DNA of 64,000 bases from Streptomyces caelestis (lineage in GTDB: Bacteria > Actinomycetota > Actinomycetes > Streptomycetales > Streptomycetaceae), in assembly GCF_001279005.1 (NCBI RefSeq), contig NZ_LGCN01000251.1, positions 1 through 64,000 of the forward strand, read 5' to 3'. Of this stretch, positions 1-8,817 are shown piece by piece; position 1 is the first letter of the stretch, and every line of letters starts with the position of its first letter. A program made the position numbers and the translations under genes. A model generated the notes under the pieces. It worked only from the letters and a program-made list of their open reading frames with translations. It was not told the DNA's origin and did not search any database.

Positions 1-1
1 G

Positions 2-541
2 GCGCACTTCCACTACGTGGTGTTCGGCACGGTCGTCTTCGCGATGTTCGCCGGCTTCCACTTCTGGTGGCCGAAGTTCACCGGCAAGATGCTCGACGAG
101 CGCCTCGGCAAGATCACCTTCTGGACGCTGTTCGTCGGCTTCCACGGCACCTTCCTGGTCCAGCACTGGCTGGGTGTCGAGGGCATGCCGCGCCGGTACG
201 CGGACTACCTCGCGGCCGACGGCTTCACCGCGCTGAACACGGTCTCCACGATCGCCTCGTTCCTGCTCGGCATGTCGATGCTGCCGTTCTTCTACAACAT
301 CTGGAAGACGGCCAAGTACGGCAAGCCGGTCACCGTCGACGACCCGTGGGGCTACGGCCGCTCCCTGGAGTGGGCGACCTCCTGCCCGCCGCCGCGGCAC
401 AACTTCCTCACCCTGCCGAAGATCCGCAGCGAATCCCCGGCGTTCGACCTGCACCACCCGGAGATCGCCGCGCTCGACGAGCTCGAGAACGCCGGTCACG
501 GTGAGAAGGCCCTCTCCGGCAGCAAGGAGGCCGGCAAGTGA
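2..541 (+). CDS. ctaD: Cytochrome c oxidase subunit I, C-terminal part (cut by window start)
   Basis: Catalytic subunit of the aa3-type cytochrome c oxidase, which reduces O2 at a heme a3/CuB centre in the plasma membrane and pumps protons. Only the last ~180 residues are present and the frame is open to the left edge. The visible part opens with AHFHYV, the conserved helix-X motif whose two histidines bind heme a3 and heme a, followed by the FHFWWP segment and two more membrane helices. The tail is hydrophilic with a CPPPRHNF segment, as in actinobacterial CtaD. The stop TGA overlaps the GTG start of ctaF by 4 bp, so the two are translationally coupled. Very secure family call; the start lies outside the window. 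Confidence 0.96.
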   Translation, partial: AHFHYVVFGTVVFAMFAGFHFWWPKFTGKMLDERLGKITFWTLFVGFHGTFLVQHWLGVEGMPRRYADYLAADGFTALNTVSTIASFLLGMSMLPFFYNIWKTAKYGKPVTVDDPWGYGRSLEWATSCPPPRHNFLTLPKIRSESPAFDLHHPEIAALDELENAGHGEKALSGSKEAGK

Positions 542-936
542 AGATCCAGGGCAAGATGTTCATCTGGCTGAGCTTCTTCTTCCTCCTCATCGCCGTGGTC
601 TACGGCGTGTGGTCGAAGGAGCCGGTCGGCACCACCGCCCTCTTCCTGGCCTTCGGCCTGAGCATCATGATCGGCTTCTACCTGGGCTTCACGGCCCGGC
701 GGGTCGACGTGGGCGCGCAGGACAACAAGGAGGCGGACGTCGCCGACGACGCCGGCGAGGTCGGGTTCTTCAGCCCGCACAGCTGGCAGCCGCTCGCCCT
801 GGCCGTGGGCGGTGCCCTGGCCTTCATGGGCGTCGCGATCGGCTGGTGGCTGATGTACTTCTCGGCGCCGCTGCTCCTGATCGGCCTCTGGGGCTGGGTC
901 TTCGAGTACTACCGCGGTGAGAACCGCACCCAGTAA
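538..936 (+). CDS. ctaF: Cytochrome c oxidase subunit IV, actinobacterial type
   Basis: Small accessory subunit of the actinobacterial aa3 oxidase (CtaF family, 132 residues, the usual length). Two hydrophobic helices near the N-terminus (about residues 5-28 and 36-55) and two near residues 85-125 suggest four membrane segments; the loop between them is acidic. The GTG start overlaps the ctaD stop (GTGA). A 12-bp perfect hairpin follows the stop, so ctaD-ctaF ends a transcription unit here. In this family the subunit is thought to help assemble the bcc-aa3 supercomplex; no catalytic residues are expected. Confidence 0.94.
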   Translation: MKIQGKMFIWLSFFFLLIAVVYGVWSKEPVGTTALFLAFGLSIMIGFYLGFTARRVDVGAQDNKEADVADDAGEVGFFSPHSWQPLALAVGGALAFMGVAIGWWLMYFSAPLLLIGLWGWVFEYYRGENRTQ

Positions 937-951
937 CAAGGGCGTCGCCCC

Positions 952-993
952 CGAGGGGCCCGGACTCTCCACCAGGAGGGCCCGGGCCCCTCG
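952..993 (+). terminator. Intrinsic-type terminator after ctaF
   Basis: Perfect 12-bp inverted repeat, arms 952-963 and 982-993. The 18-nt loop holds a further CTCC/GGAG pair that can extend the stem. It lies 15 bp after the ctaF stop. There is no U-tract, which is usual in Streptomyces. Confidence 0.75.
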
Positions 994-1058
994 TCGTCGT
1001 CTCACCCGTTCGGACCGTCCGGTGAGCCGGGAAGGGCGCGGGTTCCTAGCGTGAGGCC

Positions 1059-2345
1059 ATGAGACGCATCGAGTCCCCTCGTAGCGCGGGCGCCGGGCGG
1101 AGCCGCGTCGTCGGCCGCGCGCTGCTGGTGATCGCCCTCGGCGCGGGCGTCGCGGGCTGTTCCTCCGACGGCGACCCGCTGTCCGCGGAGCCCTACGACG
1201 CGGCGGACCGGATCTCCTTCAGCGGGTCCGTGGAGGACGGCGGGAAGGCCGACCCCGACGAACCCCTGGAGATCGTCGCCGAGGACCCCGACGGGCGCAT
1301 CACGGACGTCACCGCCGTGGACGCCTCGGGACGCCGTGTGACGGGCGAACTGGCCGCCGACGGCAGCCGCTGGCACAGCACCTCCCCGCTGGCCGCCCAC
1401 GCCCGCTACACGGTCCGGGTGAGCACCGAGGACGAGGACGGGGCGCCCGGCCGCAGGGTCCTCACCTTCACCACCGGCGGACCCGCCGCCACCGCCGCCA
1501 AGCGCCTGGCCGTCACCTTCGGCCCCGGGGCGGGCACGTACGGCGTCGGCCAGCCCCTCACCGCCGAGCTGAGCGCACCCGTCAAGGACCGCGCCCAGCG
1601 GGCCGTCGTGGAGCGCGCCCTGACGGTCGAGTCCACCCCCGCCGTGTCCGGCGGTTGGCACTGGGTGGACGACAAGAAGCTGCACTACCGCCCCCGGGAC
1701 TACTGGCCCGCCCACGCCACCGTCAGCGTGCGCAGCGCCCTGGAGGGCGTCAAGGTCAACGACCGGCTGCGGGGCGGCAGGTCCAAGCCCCTGACGATCC
1801 GCACCGGCGACCGGGTGATAGCCGTCACCGACGCCGCCGAGCACCGGCTGACGGTCTACAAGAACGACGAGGAGATCAAGCAGATCCCCGTCACCACCGG
1901 CAAGCCCGGCTTCGAGACCCGCAACGGCGTCAAGGTCGTGCTCGCCAAGGAACGCCTCGTACGTATGCGCAGCACCACCGTCGGCATCGCCGAGGGCTCG
2001 ACGGAGTCGTACGACATGGACGTCGAGTTCGCCACCCGGGTGACCTGGAGCGGCGAGTACGTGCACGCCGCCCCCTGGTCCGTCGGCTCCCAGGGCTACG
2101 ACAACGTCAGCCACGGCTGTGTCGGCATGAGCACCGAGGACGCGCAGTGGTTCTTCGACACCGTCCGCGAGGGCGACGTCGTCACGGTCGAGAACTCGGA
2201 CGGCGACACGATGGAACCCTTCGGCAACGGCTACGGCGACTGGAACCTCGACTGGGCCGAGTGGCGGGCGGGCAGCGCCCTGGTGGCCGGCAGCACGCCC
2301 CGGGGCACCGGCGAGGCCGCACGCCTCCGCCCGACGACCGTGTAG
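1059..2345 (+). CDS. L,D-transpeptidase lipoprotein with Ig-like domains (YkuD family)
   Basis: Secreted, lipid-anchored enzyme predicted to make 3-3 (DAP-DAP) crosslinks in peptidoglycan. A signal peptide (residues 1-33) ends in the lipobox GVAGC with Cys34 as lipidation site. Two beta-rich Ig-like domains of about 100 residues each follow, then a YkuD catalytic domain (about 245-385) containing the hallmark SHGC: His352 and nucleophile Cys354, preceded by His336 in YVHAAP. Length (428 aa) and order match mycobacterial LdtMt2-like enzymes. The ATG start lies at the beginning of a clear signal peptide. It stands between ctaF and the oxidase subunit III operon but has its own terminator. Streptomyces peptidoglycan contains 3-3 crosslinks, consistent with the role. 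Confidence 0.93.
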   Translation: MRRIESPRSAGAGRSRVVGRALLVIALGAGVAGCSSDGDPLSAEPYDAADRISFSGSVEDGGKADPDEPLEIVAEDPDGRITDVTAVDASGRRVTGELAADGSRWHSTSPLAAHARYTVRVSTEDEDGAPGRRVLTFTTGGPAATAAKRLAVTFGPGAGTYGVGQPLTAELSAPVKDRAQRAVVERALTVESTPAVSGGWHWVDDKKLHYRPRDYWPAHATVSVRSALEGVKVNDRLRGGRSKPLTIRTGDRVIAVTDAAEHRLTVYKNDEEIKQIPVTTGKPGFETRNGVKVVLAKERLVRMRSTTVGIAEGSTESYDMDVEFATRVTWSGEYVHAAPWSVGSQGYDNVSHGCVGMSTEDAQWFFDTVREGDVVTVENSDGDTMEPFGNGYGDWNLDWAEWRAGSALVAGSTPRGTGEAARLRPTTV

Positions 2346-2362
2346 CGCCCCGAAAGGGGCGC
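2345..2362 (+). terminator. Short hairpin at the L,D-transpeptidase stop
   Basis: Seven-bp GC stem (2345-2351 with 2356-2362) closed by a GAAA tetraloop. It starts at the last base of the TAG stop. Confidence 0.6.
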
Positions 2363-2414
2363 GGACCGGCCACGACGGACCCGCGGTCGCCGCGTCACAG
2401 GAGGGACCTGGTCC

Positions 2415-2816
2415 CTAGGCGCTCTGCAGGTGCTTCCGCCGCAGCAGCGAAGCCAGCGCCGAGGCGAACTCCACCGGCTCCACCGGCAGGGTGACCGCCG
2501 CCTCCGCCCGGCTCCACGTGGCGAGCCACGCGTCCTGCGGCCGCCCGATCAGCAGGAGCACCGGCGGGCAGTCGAACACCTCGTCCTTGATCTGCCGGCA
2601 CATCCCCATGCCCCCCATCGGCACGGCCTCGCCGTCCAGCACGCACACGTCGATGCCGCCCCGGTCGAGCTCCGCCAGCACGGCCGCCGGGGTCGCGCAC
2701 TCCACGAACTCCACGACGGGCACGTCCGGCGCCGGCCGCCGCCCGGTGGCGAGCCGCACCTGCTCCCGGGTGTTGGCGTCGTCGCTGTAGACCAGCACCG
2801 TGGCGGTCGCCTGCAT
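2415..2816 (-). CDS. Stand-alone receiver-like protein with a degenerate active site
   Basis: 133-residue protein with the alternating beta/alpha pattern of a response-regulator receiver domain and no output domain. An acidic pair (SDD near residue 11) and a central Asp (CVLDGE, about residue 60) occupy the expected metal-binding and phospho-acceptor positions. The conserved Thr/Ser after beta-4 reads LLIG, and the invariant Lys of the KP motif is replaced: the segment is VTLPVEP. It may therefore be an unphosphorylated pseudo-receiver that works by protein contact. ATG start with GGAGGAAC upstream. It converges on the L,D-transpeptidase gene and is divergent from ctaE; no kinase is adjacent. 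Function unknown. Confidence 0.75.
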   Translation of the reverse strand: MQATATVLVYSDDANTREQVRLATGRRPAPDVPVVEFVECATPAAVLAELDRGGIDVCVLDGEAVPMGGMGMCRQIKDEVFDCPPVLLLIGRPQDAWLATWSRAEAAVTLPVEPVEFASALASLLRRKHLQSA

Positions 2817-3027
2817 TGTTCCTCCACGCGTAAGAGAGAGGGCACGGCTCTGTCGGGAACTTCGGGTACCGATGGCGCGGATGCTACCCCCTCCGACCGT
2901 CTGTCAACACTGGTTCGGACGCACCTTCGAAACGGCCCCGTCGCGGCCTCCGGATGGGCCATACGGGCAGTCCAGGAGGGCTGAACACACCGAACGGCAC
3001 CCCCGGGAGTGAGGGCGGGATAAGCGA

Positions 3028-3043
3028 CCGACATAATGTCGGC
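3028..3043 (+). promoter_or_regulatory. ctaE promoter: -10 box inside a perfect 15-bp palindrome
   Basis: CATAAT (3032-3037) lies 6 nt before the GTG start of ctaE, the spacing of a leaderless promoter. The same bases form a perfect inverted repeat, CCGACAT (3028-3034), one central A, ATGTCGG (3036-3042). A protein binding here would cover the -10 and the transcription start. No Shine-Dalgarno sequence is suitably placed for this GTG. Confidence 0.6.
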
Positions 3044-3655
3044 GTGGCGACAGCAACGACAGTAGATACCGGGCACGCGCACCCGTCGGTCAACCGACCG
3101 AACCTCACCAGCGTCGGAACCATCATCTGGCTGAGTTCCGAGCTGATGTTCTTCGCGGCCCTCTTCGCGATGTACTTCACCCTGCGATCGGTGACGGGAC
3201 CCGACTTCTGGTCGGAGAAGGCCGACCTGCTGAACTTCCCGTTCTCGGCGACGAACACCACGATCCTGGTGCTCTCCTCCCTCACCTGCCAGCTCGGCGT
3301 CTTCGCCGCCGAGCGCGGTGACGTGAAGAAGCTCCGGATGTGGTTCATCGTCACCTTCATCATGGGCGCGGTGTTCATCGGCGGTCAGGTCTTCGAGTAC
3401 ACCGAGCTGGTCAAGCACGAGGGCCTGTCCCTCTCCTCCGACCCGTACGGCTCGGCGTTCTACCTGACCACCGGCTTCCACGGCCTGCACGTGACGGGCG
3501 GTCTCATCGCCTTCCTGCTGGTCCTGGGCCGAACCTACGCGGCCAAGAGGTTCACTCACGAGCAGGCGACCGCGGCCATCGTCGTGTCCTACTACTGGCA
3601 CTTCGTCGATGTCGTCTGGATCGGCCTCTTCGCCACGATCTACATGATCAAGTAG
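3044..3655 (+). CDS. ctaE: Cytochrome c oxidase subunit III
   Basis: Integral membrane subunit of the aa3 oxidase, needed for stability of subunit I. Five hydrophobic helices cover nearly the whole 203-residue protein, as in the short actinobacterial form. Family landmarks are [15 protein letters not shown] near the N-terminus, FHGLHVTGG around residue 147 and the C-terminal [11 protein letters not shown]. An in-frame upstream ATG at 2954 would add 30 hydrophilic residues, but GTG 3044 is preferred because the conserved N-terminus [16 protein letters not shown] begins there and a -10 box sits immediately upstream. First gene of the ctaE-qcrC-qcrA-qcrB operon, the same order as in M. tuberculosis. 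Confidence 0.95.
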   Translation: MATATTVDTGHAHPSVNRPNLTSVGTIIWLSSELMFFAALFAMYFTLRSVTGPDFWSEKADLLNFPFSATNTTILVLSSLTCQLGVFAAERGDVKKLRMWFIVTFIMGAVFIGGQVFEYTELVKHEGLSLSSDPYGSAFYLTTGFHGLHVTGGLIAFLLVLGRTYAAKRFTHEQATAAIVVSYYWHFVDVVWIGLFATIYMIK

Positions 3656-3735
3656 CCGGACCCGCAACCGCGCGCTCCTCGTGGGCGCACCAACCAGAAG
3701 CATCGACGCAGAAGATCCTGACACCGGGGTAATCC

Positions 3736-4548
3736 GTGAAAAAGCTCTCCGCACGACGACGCCATCCGCTGGCGGCGCTCGTCGTCCTACTCCTCGCGCT
3801 GGCATGCACCGGGGGGCTCTACGCCGTGTTCGCACCCGCGGACAAGGCGCAGGCCGACGAAACCGCCCAGTCCCTCACCATCGAGGAGGGCAAGAAGCTC
3901 TACGCGGTCGGCTGCGCCAGCTGCCACGGCACCGGCGGTCAGGGCACCTCCGACGGCCCGAGCCTGGTGGGCGTGGGCGCCGCCGCCGTCGACTTCCAGG
4001 TGAGCACCGGCCGCATGCCGGCCGCCACCTCGCAGGCCGCACAGGCCCCCGTCAAGCCGGCCGTCTACACGCAGGCCGAGATCGACCAGCTGGCGGCGTA
4101 CATCGCCTCCCTGGGCGCCGGCCCGGCCGTGCCCACCGAGGAGCAGTACGGCCCCCAGGGCGCCGACATCGCCAAGGGCGGCGAACTGTTCCGCAACAAC
4201 TGCGCGCAGTGCCACAACTTCACCGGCAAGGGCGGTGCGCTCACGCACGGCAAGTACGCCCCCACCCTGGAGGACGTCGCCCCCAAGCACATCTACGAGG
4301 CCATGCTCACCGGCCCGCAGAACATGCCCTCCTTCCCCGACAGCACGCTGTCGGAGCAGAACAAGAAGGACATCATCGCGTACCTGGGCGAGGTCAACAC
4401 CGACCAGTCCGAGAGCCCGGGCGGCATGTCGCTGGGCGGGCTGGGCCCGGTCAGCGAGGGCCTGTTCGGCTGGATCTTCGGTCTCGGCGGACTGATCGCC
4501 GTCGCTGTGTGGGTCGCCGCTCGGACCGCAAAGGCCAAGAAGTCATGA
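3736..4548 (+). CDS. qcrC: Diheme cytochrome c subunit of the bcc complex
   Basis: Membrane-anchored diheme cytochrome that passes electrons from the Rieske protein directly to the CuA site of the oxidase, replacing soluble cytochrome c in actinobacteria. An uncleaved N-terminal signal/anchor (about residues 10-32) is followed by two cytochrome c domains with heme sites CASCH (C60, C63, H64) and CAQCH (C156, C159, H160) and a C-terminal membrane helix (about 240-262). Length 270 aa is typical. GTG start. The stop TGA overlaps the qcrA ATG (ATGA), indicating translational coupling. Confidence 0.96.
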   Translation: MKKLSARRRHPLAALVVLLLALACTGGLYAVFAPADKAQADETAQSLTIEEGKKLYAVGCASCHGTGGQGTSDGPSLVGVGAAAVDFQVSTGRMPAATSQAAQAPVKPAVYTQAEIDQLAAYIASLGAGPAVPTEEQYGPQGADIAKGGELFRNNCAQCHNFTGKGGALTHGKYAPTLEDVAPKHIYEAMLTGPQNMPSFPDSTLSEQNKKDIIAYLGEVNTDQSESPGGMSLGGLGPVSEGLFGWIFGLGGLIAVAVWVAARTAKAKKS

Positions 4549-5603
4549 GTAGCCAAGACATTCCCGAAGAGAACCTGCCCGCAGCGCAGGACACCGCCCA
4601 CGGCGCGGTGAAGGTCGCGGACGAGAAGAACCCGTTCGCCGACCCGGGCCTGCCGCCCCATGAGCACCGGATCCAGGACGTCGACGAGCGGGCCGCCAAG
4701 CGGTCCGAGCGCGCGGTCGCCCTGCTGTTCACGCTGTCGATGCTGGCCACCGTCGGCTTCATCGCCTCGTTCGTGGCGATCCCGGTGGAGAAGATCGTCT
4801 ACATCTTCCCGCTGGGTCACATCGGCGCCCTGAACTTCGCGCTCGGCGTGACGCTCGGCATCGCGCTGTTCGCCATCGGCGCGGGCGCGGTCCACTGGGC
4901 CCGCACCCTGATGTCCGACGAGGAGCTGACCGACGAGCGGCACGCCATCGAGGCGCCGCAGGAGCTCCGGTCCAAGGTCATGGACGACTTCCGGCAGGGT
5001 GCCAAGGAGTCGCAGCTGGGCCGCCGCAAGCTGATCCGCACCACCATGTTCGGCGCGCTCACCCTGGTGCCGCTGTCCGGCGTCGTGCTGCTGCGCGAGC
5101 TCGGCCCGCTGCCCGAGACCAAGCTGCGCCACACCCTGTGGGGCAAGGGCAAGCTGCTCGTCAACATGAACACCAACGAGCCGCTGCGGCCGTCCGACCT
5201 CATCACCGGTTCGCTGACCTTCGCCAAGCCCGAGGGCCTGGAGGAGGACGAGCACGGTTTCCAGAACGAGATCGCCAAGGCCGCCCTGATGCTGGTCCGG
5301 ATCAAGCCGGACGACATCAAGGACAAGCGCACGATGGAGTGGGGACACGAGGGGATCCTCGCGTACTCGAAGATCTGCACCCACGTGGGTTGCCCGATCT
5401 CCCTGTACGAGCAGCAGACGCACCACGTCCTGTGCCCCTGCCACCAGTCCACCTTCGACCTCGCCGACGGTGCCCGGGTGATCTTCGGTCCCGCCGGCCA
5501 CGCCCTGCCGCAGCTGCGCATCGGCGTGAACGACGAGGGCTACCTCGAAGCGCTCGGCGACTTCGACGAGCCCGTCGGTCCTGCCTTCTGGGAGCGCGGA
5601 TGA
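4545..5603 (+). CDS. qcrA: Rieske iron-sulfur subunit, three-helix actinobacterial type
   Basis: Carries the [2Fe-2S] cluster that takes electrons from menaquinol in the bcc complex. Cluster motifs are CTHVGC (ligands C278 and H280, disulfide C283) and CPCH (ligands C297 and H300, disulfide C299). Unlike classical Rieske proteins with one helix, this one has two N-terminal membrane helices (about 62-86 and 96-118) and a third after a twin-arginine pair (Arg160-Arg161 in GRRKLIRTT). In S. coelicolor this layout is known to be inserted by Sec for the first two helices and by Tat for the third with the folded cluster domain. The ATG overlaps the qcrC stop. 352 aa. Confidence 0.96.
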   Translation: MSSQDIPEENLPAAQDTAHGAVKVADEKNPFADPGLPPHEHRIQDVDERAAKRSERAVALLFTLSMLATVGFIASFVAIPVEKIVYIFPLGHIGALNFALGVTLGIALFAIGAGAVHWARTLMSDEELTDERHAIEAPQELRSKVMDDFRQGAKESQLGRRKLIRTTMFGALTLVPLSGVVLLRELGPLPETKLRHTLWGKGKLLVNMNTNEPLRPSDLITGSLTFAKPEGLEEDEHGFQNEIAKAALMLVRIKPDDIKDKRTMEWGHEGILAYSKICTHVGCPISLYEQQTHHVLCPCHQSTFDLADGARVIFGPAGHALPQLRIGVNDEGYLEALGDFDEPVGPAFWERG

Positions 5604-7237
5604 GTACTACGACGACCCCCGAGTCCCGTTCGCGCGGGAAGGCGCCGGCCGGCGAACGCGTCGCCGACTGGGCCGACGGCCGGCTGGGGATCTACTCCCT
5701 GGCCAAGGCCAACATGCGCAAGATCTTCCCGGACCACTGGTCCTTCATGCTGGGCGAGATCTGCCTCTACAGCTTCCTCATCATCATCCTCACGGGTGTG
5801 TACCTGACGCTGTTCTTCCACCCGTCGATGAACGAGGTGGAGTACCACGGCAGTTACGTCCCGCTGCAGGGCCAGCTGATGAGCGAGGCCTACAAGTCCA
5901 CGCTGGACATCAGCTTCGACGTCCGTGGCGGTCTGCTGATCCGGCAGATCCACCACTGGGCCGCGGTCATCTTCCTGGCCGGCATGTTCGTGCACATGAT
6001 GCGCGTGTTCTTCACCGGCGCGTTCCGCAAGCCGCGTGAGATCAACTGGCTGTTCGGCTTCCTGCTGTTCGTCCTCGGCATGTTCACCGGTTTCACCGGT
6101 TACTCGCTGCCGGACGACCTGCTCTCCGGAACCGGTGTCCGCTTCACCCAGGGCGCGATCCTGTCCGTGCCGATCGTCGGCACGTACATCTCGATGTTCC
6201 TGTTCGGCGGAGAGTTCCCCGGCACCGACTTCGTCGCGCGGTTCTACTCGATCCACATCCTGCTGCTGCCGGGCATCATGCTCGGCCTGGTGGTCGCCCA
6301 CCTGATCCTGGTCTTCTACCACAAGCACACGCAGTTCGCGGGTGCCGGACGGACCAACAAGAACGTCGTGGGCATGCCGCTGCTGCCGGTCTACATGGCC
6401 AAGGCGGGAGGCTTCTTCTTCCTGGTCTTCGGCTTCACCGCCCTGATCGCCGGCATCGCGACCATCAACCCGATCTGGGTTCTGGGCCCCTACCGGCCGG
6501 ACATGGTCTCCACGGGCGCCCAGCCCGACTGGTACATGGGCTTCGCCGAGGGCCTGGTCCGCGCCATGCCCGGATGGGAGATCAACTTCTGGGGCCACAC
6601 CCTGGTCCTGGGCGTCTTCGTCCCGCTGGTGGTCTTCGGCCTCTTCCTGGCGATCATCGCGCTCTACCCGTTCATCGAGTCCTGGATCACCGGGGACAAG
6701 CGCGAGCACCACATCCTGGACCGGCCGCGCAACGCCCCGACCCGTACGGCCTTCGGCGTCGCCTGGGTCACGGCGTACATGATCATGCTGATCGGCGGTG
6801 GCAACGACATCTTCGCCACCCACTTCAACCTCTCGATCAACGCGGTCACCTGGTTCGTCCGCATCGGCTTCTTCGTGGGCCCGGTCATCGCGTTCGTCGT
6901 CACCAAGCGGATCTGCCTCGGCCTCCAGCGCCGGGACAAGGAGAAGGTGCTGCACGGCCGCGAGTCGGGCATCATCAAGCGCCTGCCGCACGGTGAGTTC
7001 ATCGAGGTGCACGAGCCGCTCAGCCAGGAGCAGATGTACACCCTCACGGCGCACGAGCAGTACAAGCCGGTCGAGATCGGCCCGACGGTCGACGAGAACG
7101 GCGTCCGGCGCAAGGTGAAGGCGACCGAGAAGCTGCGCGCCAAGCTGAGCAAGGGCTACTACGGCGAGGAGTCCCAGATTCCGAAGCCGACCGTCGAGGA
7201 GTACAAGGAGATCACGAGCGGCCACGGCCACCACTGA
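5600..7237 (+). CDS. qcrB: Cytochrome b subunit of the bcc complex
   Basis: Membrane core of the menaquinol:cytochrome c oxidoreductase; binds two b hemes and forms the quinol sites (target of Q203-type inhibitors in mycobacteria). Start ATG 5600 overlaps the qcrA stop. Helices with the paired heme histidines occur in [17 protein letters not shown] and [27 protein letters not shown] matches the PEWY-like quinol-oxidation motif (PDW in actinobacteria). A long hydrophilic C-terminal tail (about residues 440-545) is characteristic of the actinobacterial form. Last gene of the operon; a strong terminator follows. Confidence 0.97.
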   Translation: MSTTTTPESRSRGKAPAGERVADWADGRLGIYSLAKANMRKIFPDHWSFMLGEICLYSFLIIILTGVYLTLFFHPSMNEVEYHGSYVPLQGQLMSEAYKSTLDISFDVRGGLLIRQIHHWAAVIFLAGMFVHMMRVFFTGAFRKPREINWLFGFLLFVLGMFTGFTGYSLPDDLLSGTGVRFTQGAILSVPIVGTYISMFLFGGEFPGTDFVARFYSIHILLLPGIMLGLVVAHLILVFYHKHTQFAGAGRTNKNVVGMPLLPVYMAKAGGFFFLVFGFTALIAGIATINPIWVLGPYRPDMVSTGAQPDWYMGFAEGLVRAMPGWEINFWGHTLVLGVFVPLVVFGLFLAIIALYPFIESWITGDKREHHILDRPRNAPTRTAFGVAWVTAYMIMLIGGGNDIFATHFNLSINAVTWFVRIGFFVGPVIAFVVTKRICLGLQRRDKEKVLHGRESGIIKRLPHGEFIEVHEPLSQEQMYTLTAHEQYKPVEIGPTVDENGVRRKVKATEKLRAKLSKGYYGEESQIPKPTVEEYKEITSGHGHH

Positions 7238-7271
7238 TCACCTTCCGCGCCTCACCTCAGTCGCCACACGA

Positions 7272-7316
7272 CGGCGAAGGGCCCCCGTCCGTTCTGCGGA
7301 CGGGGGCCCTTCGCCG
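7272..7316 (+). terminator. Strong terminator of the ctaE-qcrCAB operon
   Basis: Perfect 20-bp stem, arms 7272-7291 and 7297-7316, with a TTCTG loop. It lies 34 bp after the qcrB stop and before the trpD promoter. Confidence 0.88.
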
Positions 7317-7330
7317 TCCCCGGAGCTGGA

Positions 7331-7336
7331 TAGGGT
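7331..7336 (+). promoter_or_regulatory. Candidate trpD -10 box
   Basis: TAGGGT fits the TANNNT consensus. A transcript would start near 7343, giving a leader of about 53 nt to the ATG at 7396. No good -35 was seen. Confidence 0.4.
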
Positions 7337-7395
7337 GGAGTCCGGGGCCCCGCCGGGCTCCCGGACCCTTCTTCTTCCGACCATCAGGAGCGGCC

Positions 7396-8460
7396 ATGAG
7401 CGCTGTGACCCCCGCTGGAGGCGACACCGCGGCGGGCCGCTCCTGGCCCGCCCTGCTGAACGGACTGCTGGACGGCCGGGACCTGTCCGCCGACGACACC
7501 GCCTGGGCGATGGACCTGATCATGCGCGGCGAGGCGACCGACGCGCAGATCGCCGGGTTCGCGGTGTCCCTGCGGGCCAAGGGCGAGACCGTCGAGGAGA
7601 TCACCGGCTGCGTACGGGCGATGTACGACCACGCCAACGTGATCGAGGTGCCGGGCGCCACCGTCGACATCGTCGGCACCGGCGGGGACGGCGCCAGGAC
7701 GGTGAACATCTCCACGATGTCCTCGATCGTCGTGGCCGGCACCGGCGCGAAGGTCGTCAAGCACGGCAACCGGGCCGCCTCCTCCGCGTCCGGCGCCTCC
7801 GACGTCCTGGAGAAGCTCGGCGTCAACCTGGAACTGACCCCGCGACGGGTCGCCGAGGTCGCCGAGGAGGCCGGGATCACCTTCTGCTTCGCGGTGAAGT
7901 TCCACCCGGCGCTGCGCCACGTCGCGGCGGCGCGCGGCCAGCTCGGGGTGCGGACGGTCTTCAACTTCCTGGGCCCGCTGACCAACCCGGCCAAGGTGCG
8001 GTCGCAGGCCATCGGCGTGGCCGACGCCCGGATGGCCCCGATCATCGCCGGCGTCTTCGCCGGACGCGGTCACTCCTCGCTGGTGTTCCGCGGCGACGAC
8101 GGCCTGGACGAGCTGACGACCACCGCCACCTCCCGGGTGTGGGTGGTCCGCGACGGCGAGGTCGAGGAGGAGGCCTTCGACCCGCGTGACGTCGGCATCG
8201 AGCTGGTGCCCGTGGAGGCGCTGCGCGGCGCCGACGCCTCCTACAACGCCGAGGTCGCCCGCCGGCTCCTCGACGGCGAACCCGGTCCCGTGCGGGACGC
8301 GGTGCTGCTGAACTCGGCGGCGGCGCTGGTGGCCCTGGAGCCGGGCGACGGCACCCTGACGGAGCAGATCCGCGCCGGGATGGCGAAGGCGGCCGAGTCG
8401 ATCGACTCGGGGGCCGCCAAGCGGGTCCTGGAGCGCTGGGTGGCCGTCAGCAACGCGTAG
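7396..8460 (+). CDS. trpD: Anthranilate phosphoribosyltransferase
   Basis: Second step of tryptophan synthesis: transfers phosphoribose from PRPP to anthranilate. The glycine-rich PRPP loop GTGGDG is at residues 94-99, followed by NIST and [15 protein letters not shown], the signature of this fold. 354 aa, family length. ATG start after a purine-rich AGGAG. It is a single-gene unit, separate from trpE-trpG at 33 kb; mycobacteria likewise place trpD next to the qcr operon. A 9-bp hairpin follows the stop directly. Confidence 0.96.
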   Translation: MSAVTPAGGDTAAGRSWPALLNGLLDGRDLSADDTAWAMDLIMRGEATDAQIAGFAVSLRAKGETVEEITGCVRAMYDHANVIEVPGATVDIVGTGGDGARTVNISTMSSIVVAGTGAKVVKHGNRAASSASGASDVLEKLGVNLELTPRRVAEVAEEAGITFCFAVKFHPALRHVAAARGQLGVRTVFNFLGPLTNPAKVRSQAIGVADARMAPIIAGVFAGRGHSSLVFRGDDGLDELTTTATSRVWVVRDGEVEEEAFDPRDVGIELVPVEALRGADASYNAEVARRLLDGEPGPVRDAVLLNSAAALVALEPGDGTLTEQIRAGMAKAAESIDSGAAKRVLERWVAVSNA

Positions 8461-8461
8461 C

Positions 8462-8486
8462 CGCGGGACGCGTACGACGTCCCGCG
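8462..8486 (+). terminator. Terminator after trpD
   Basis: Perfect 9-bp stem, arms 8462-8470 and 8478-8486, loop CGTACGA. It starts 2 bp after the trpD stop and separates trpD from the riboswitch that follows. Confidence 0.6.
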
Positions 8487-8535
8487 ATCCGGACACGGGT
8501 TGCGGGACGTCGATCGTTTCCCGTACTTTCCTGTC

Positions 8536-8660
8536 CAGGTCATGAGTGACAGCCATCAGGCCCCGGCCGGCTGTCCGGCAACCCTCCGTCCGTGGCGGGG
8601 TGCCCCGGGTGAAGACCGGGCCGTGAGCAGCAAGGCGCACGGCAAGCGCGGACCCCTCGC
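8536..8660 (+). ncRNA. SAM-IV riboswitch (S-adenosylmethionine sensor)
   Basis: The segment has the core of the actinobacterial SAM-IV aptamer. Stem P1 is GGTC (8538-8541) pairing with GACC (8614-8617). Between them are the conserved ATGAGTGACAGCC, the GGCAACCCTCC internal loop and GGGGTGCCCCGGGTGA. SAM-IV RNAs are known mainly from Actinomycetales upstream of sulfur-metabolism genes. The 3' side (8618-8660) probably holds the extra outer stem and pseudoknot partner. The region between trpD and the next large gene (8461-8817) holds only this element, a hairpin, a six-codon ORF and a short spacer. Confidence 0.85.
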
Positions 8661-8673
8661 ACGCCAGGGGTCC
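8650..8673 (+). promoter_or_regulatory. Hairpin between the SAM-IV aptamer and the leader ORF
   Basis: Perfect 8-bp stem GGACCCCT (8650-8657) with AGGGGTCC (8666-8673). CCTCG within it (8655-8659) can instead pair with CGAGG (8681-8685), the ribosome site of the following small ORF. It is therefore a candidate expression platform that switches ribosome access. Confidence 0.5.
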
Positions 8674-8693
8674 TGGTCGTCGAGGAGTCTTCC

Positions 8694-8714
8694 GTGAGCA
8701 AGCGAATGCGCTAG
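8694..8714 (+). CDS. Six-codon leader ORF downstream of the SAM-IV riboswitch
   Basis: GTG-AGC-AAG-CGA-ATG-CGC-TAG would encode MSKRMR. It has one of the better Shine-Dalgarno sequences nearby, GAGGAG at 8682-8687, 6 nt before the GTG. The next large gene starts 103 bp further on. The small ORF may be the real target of the riboswitch platform, with downstream expression coupled to its translation, or it may be chance. The two basic residue pairs are noted but no function is claimed. Confidence 0.5.
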   Translation: MSKRMR

Positions 8715-8817
8715 GGCCGCCGAGCCCCGCCTCCGCGCACCCCTTTCACCCTTCCCTCCGCGCTCGAGCGACGCGCGCTCGCGCGGGGGTTCCGCCCGCC
8801 TCACCGGGAGCTCCGTC

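Noticed and set aside
4293..5501. Long reverse-strand open frames across the qcr genes
   Set aside because: Shadow frames of high-GC coding DNA; the forward frames carry the Rieske and cytochrome motifs.
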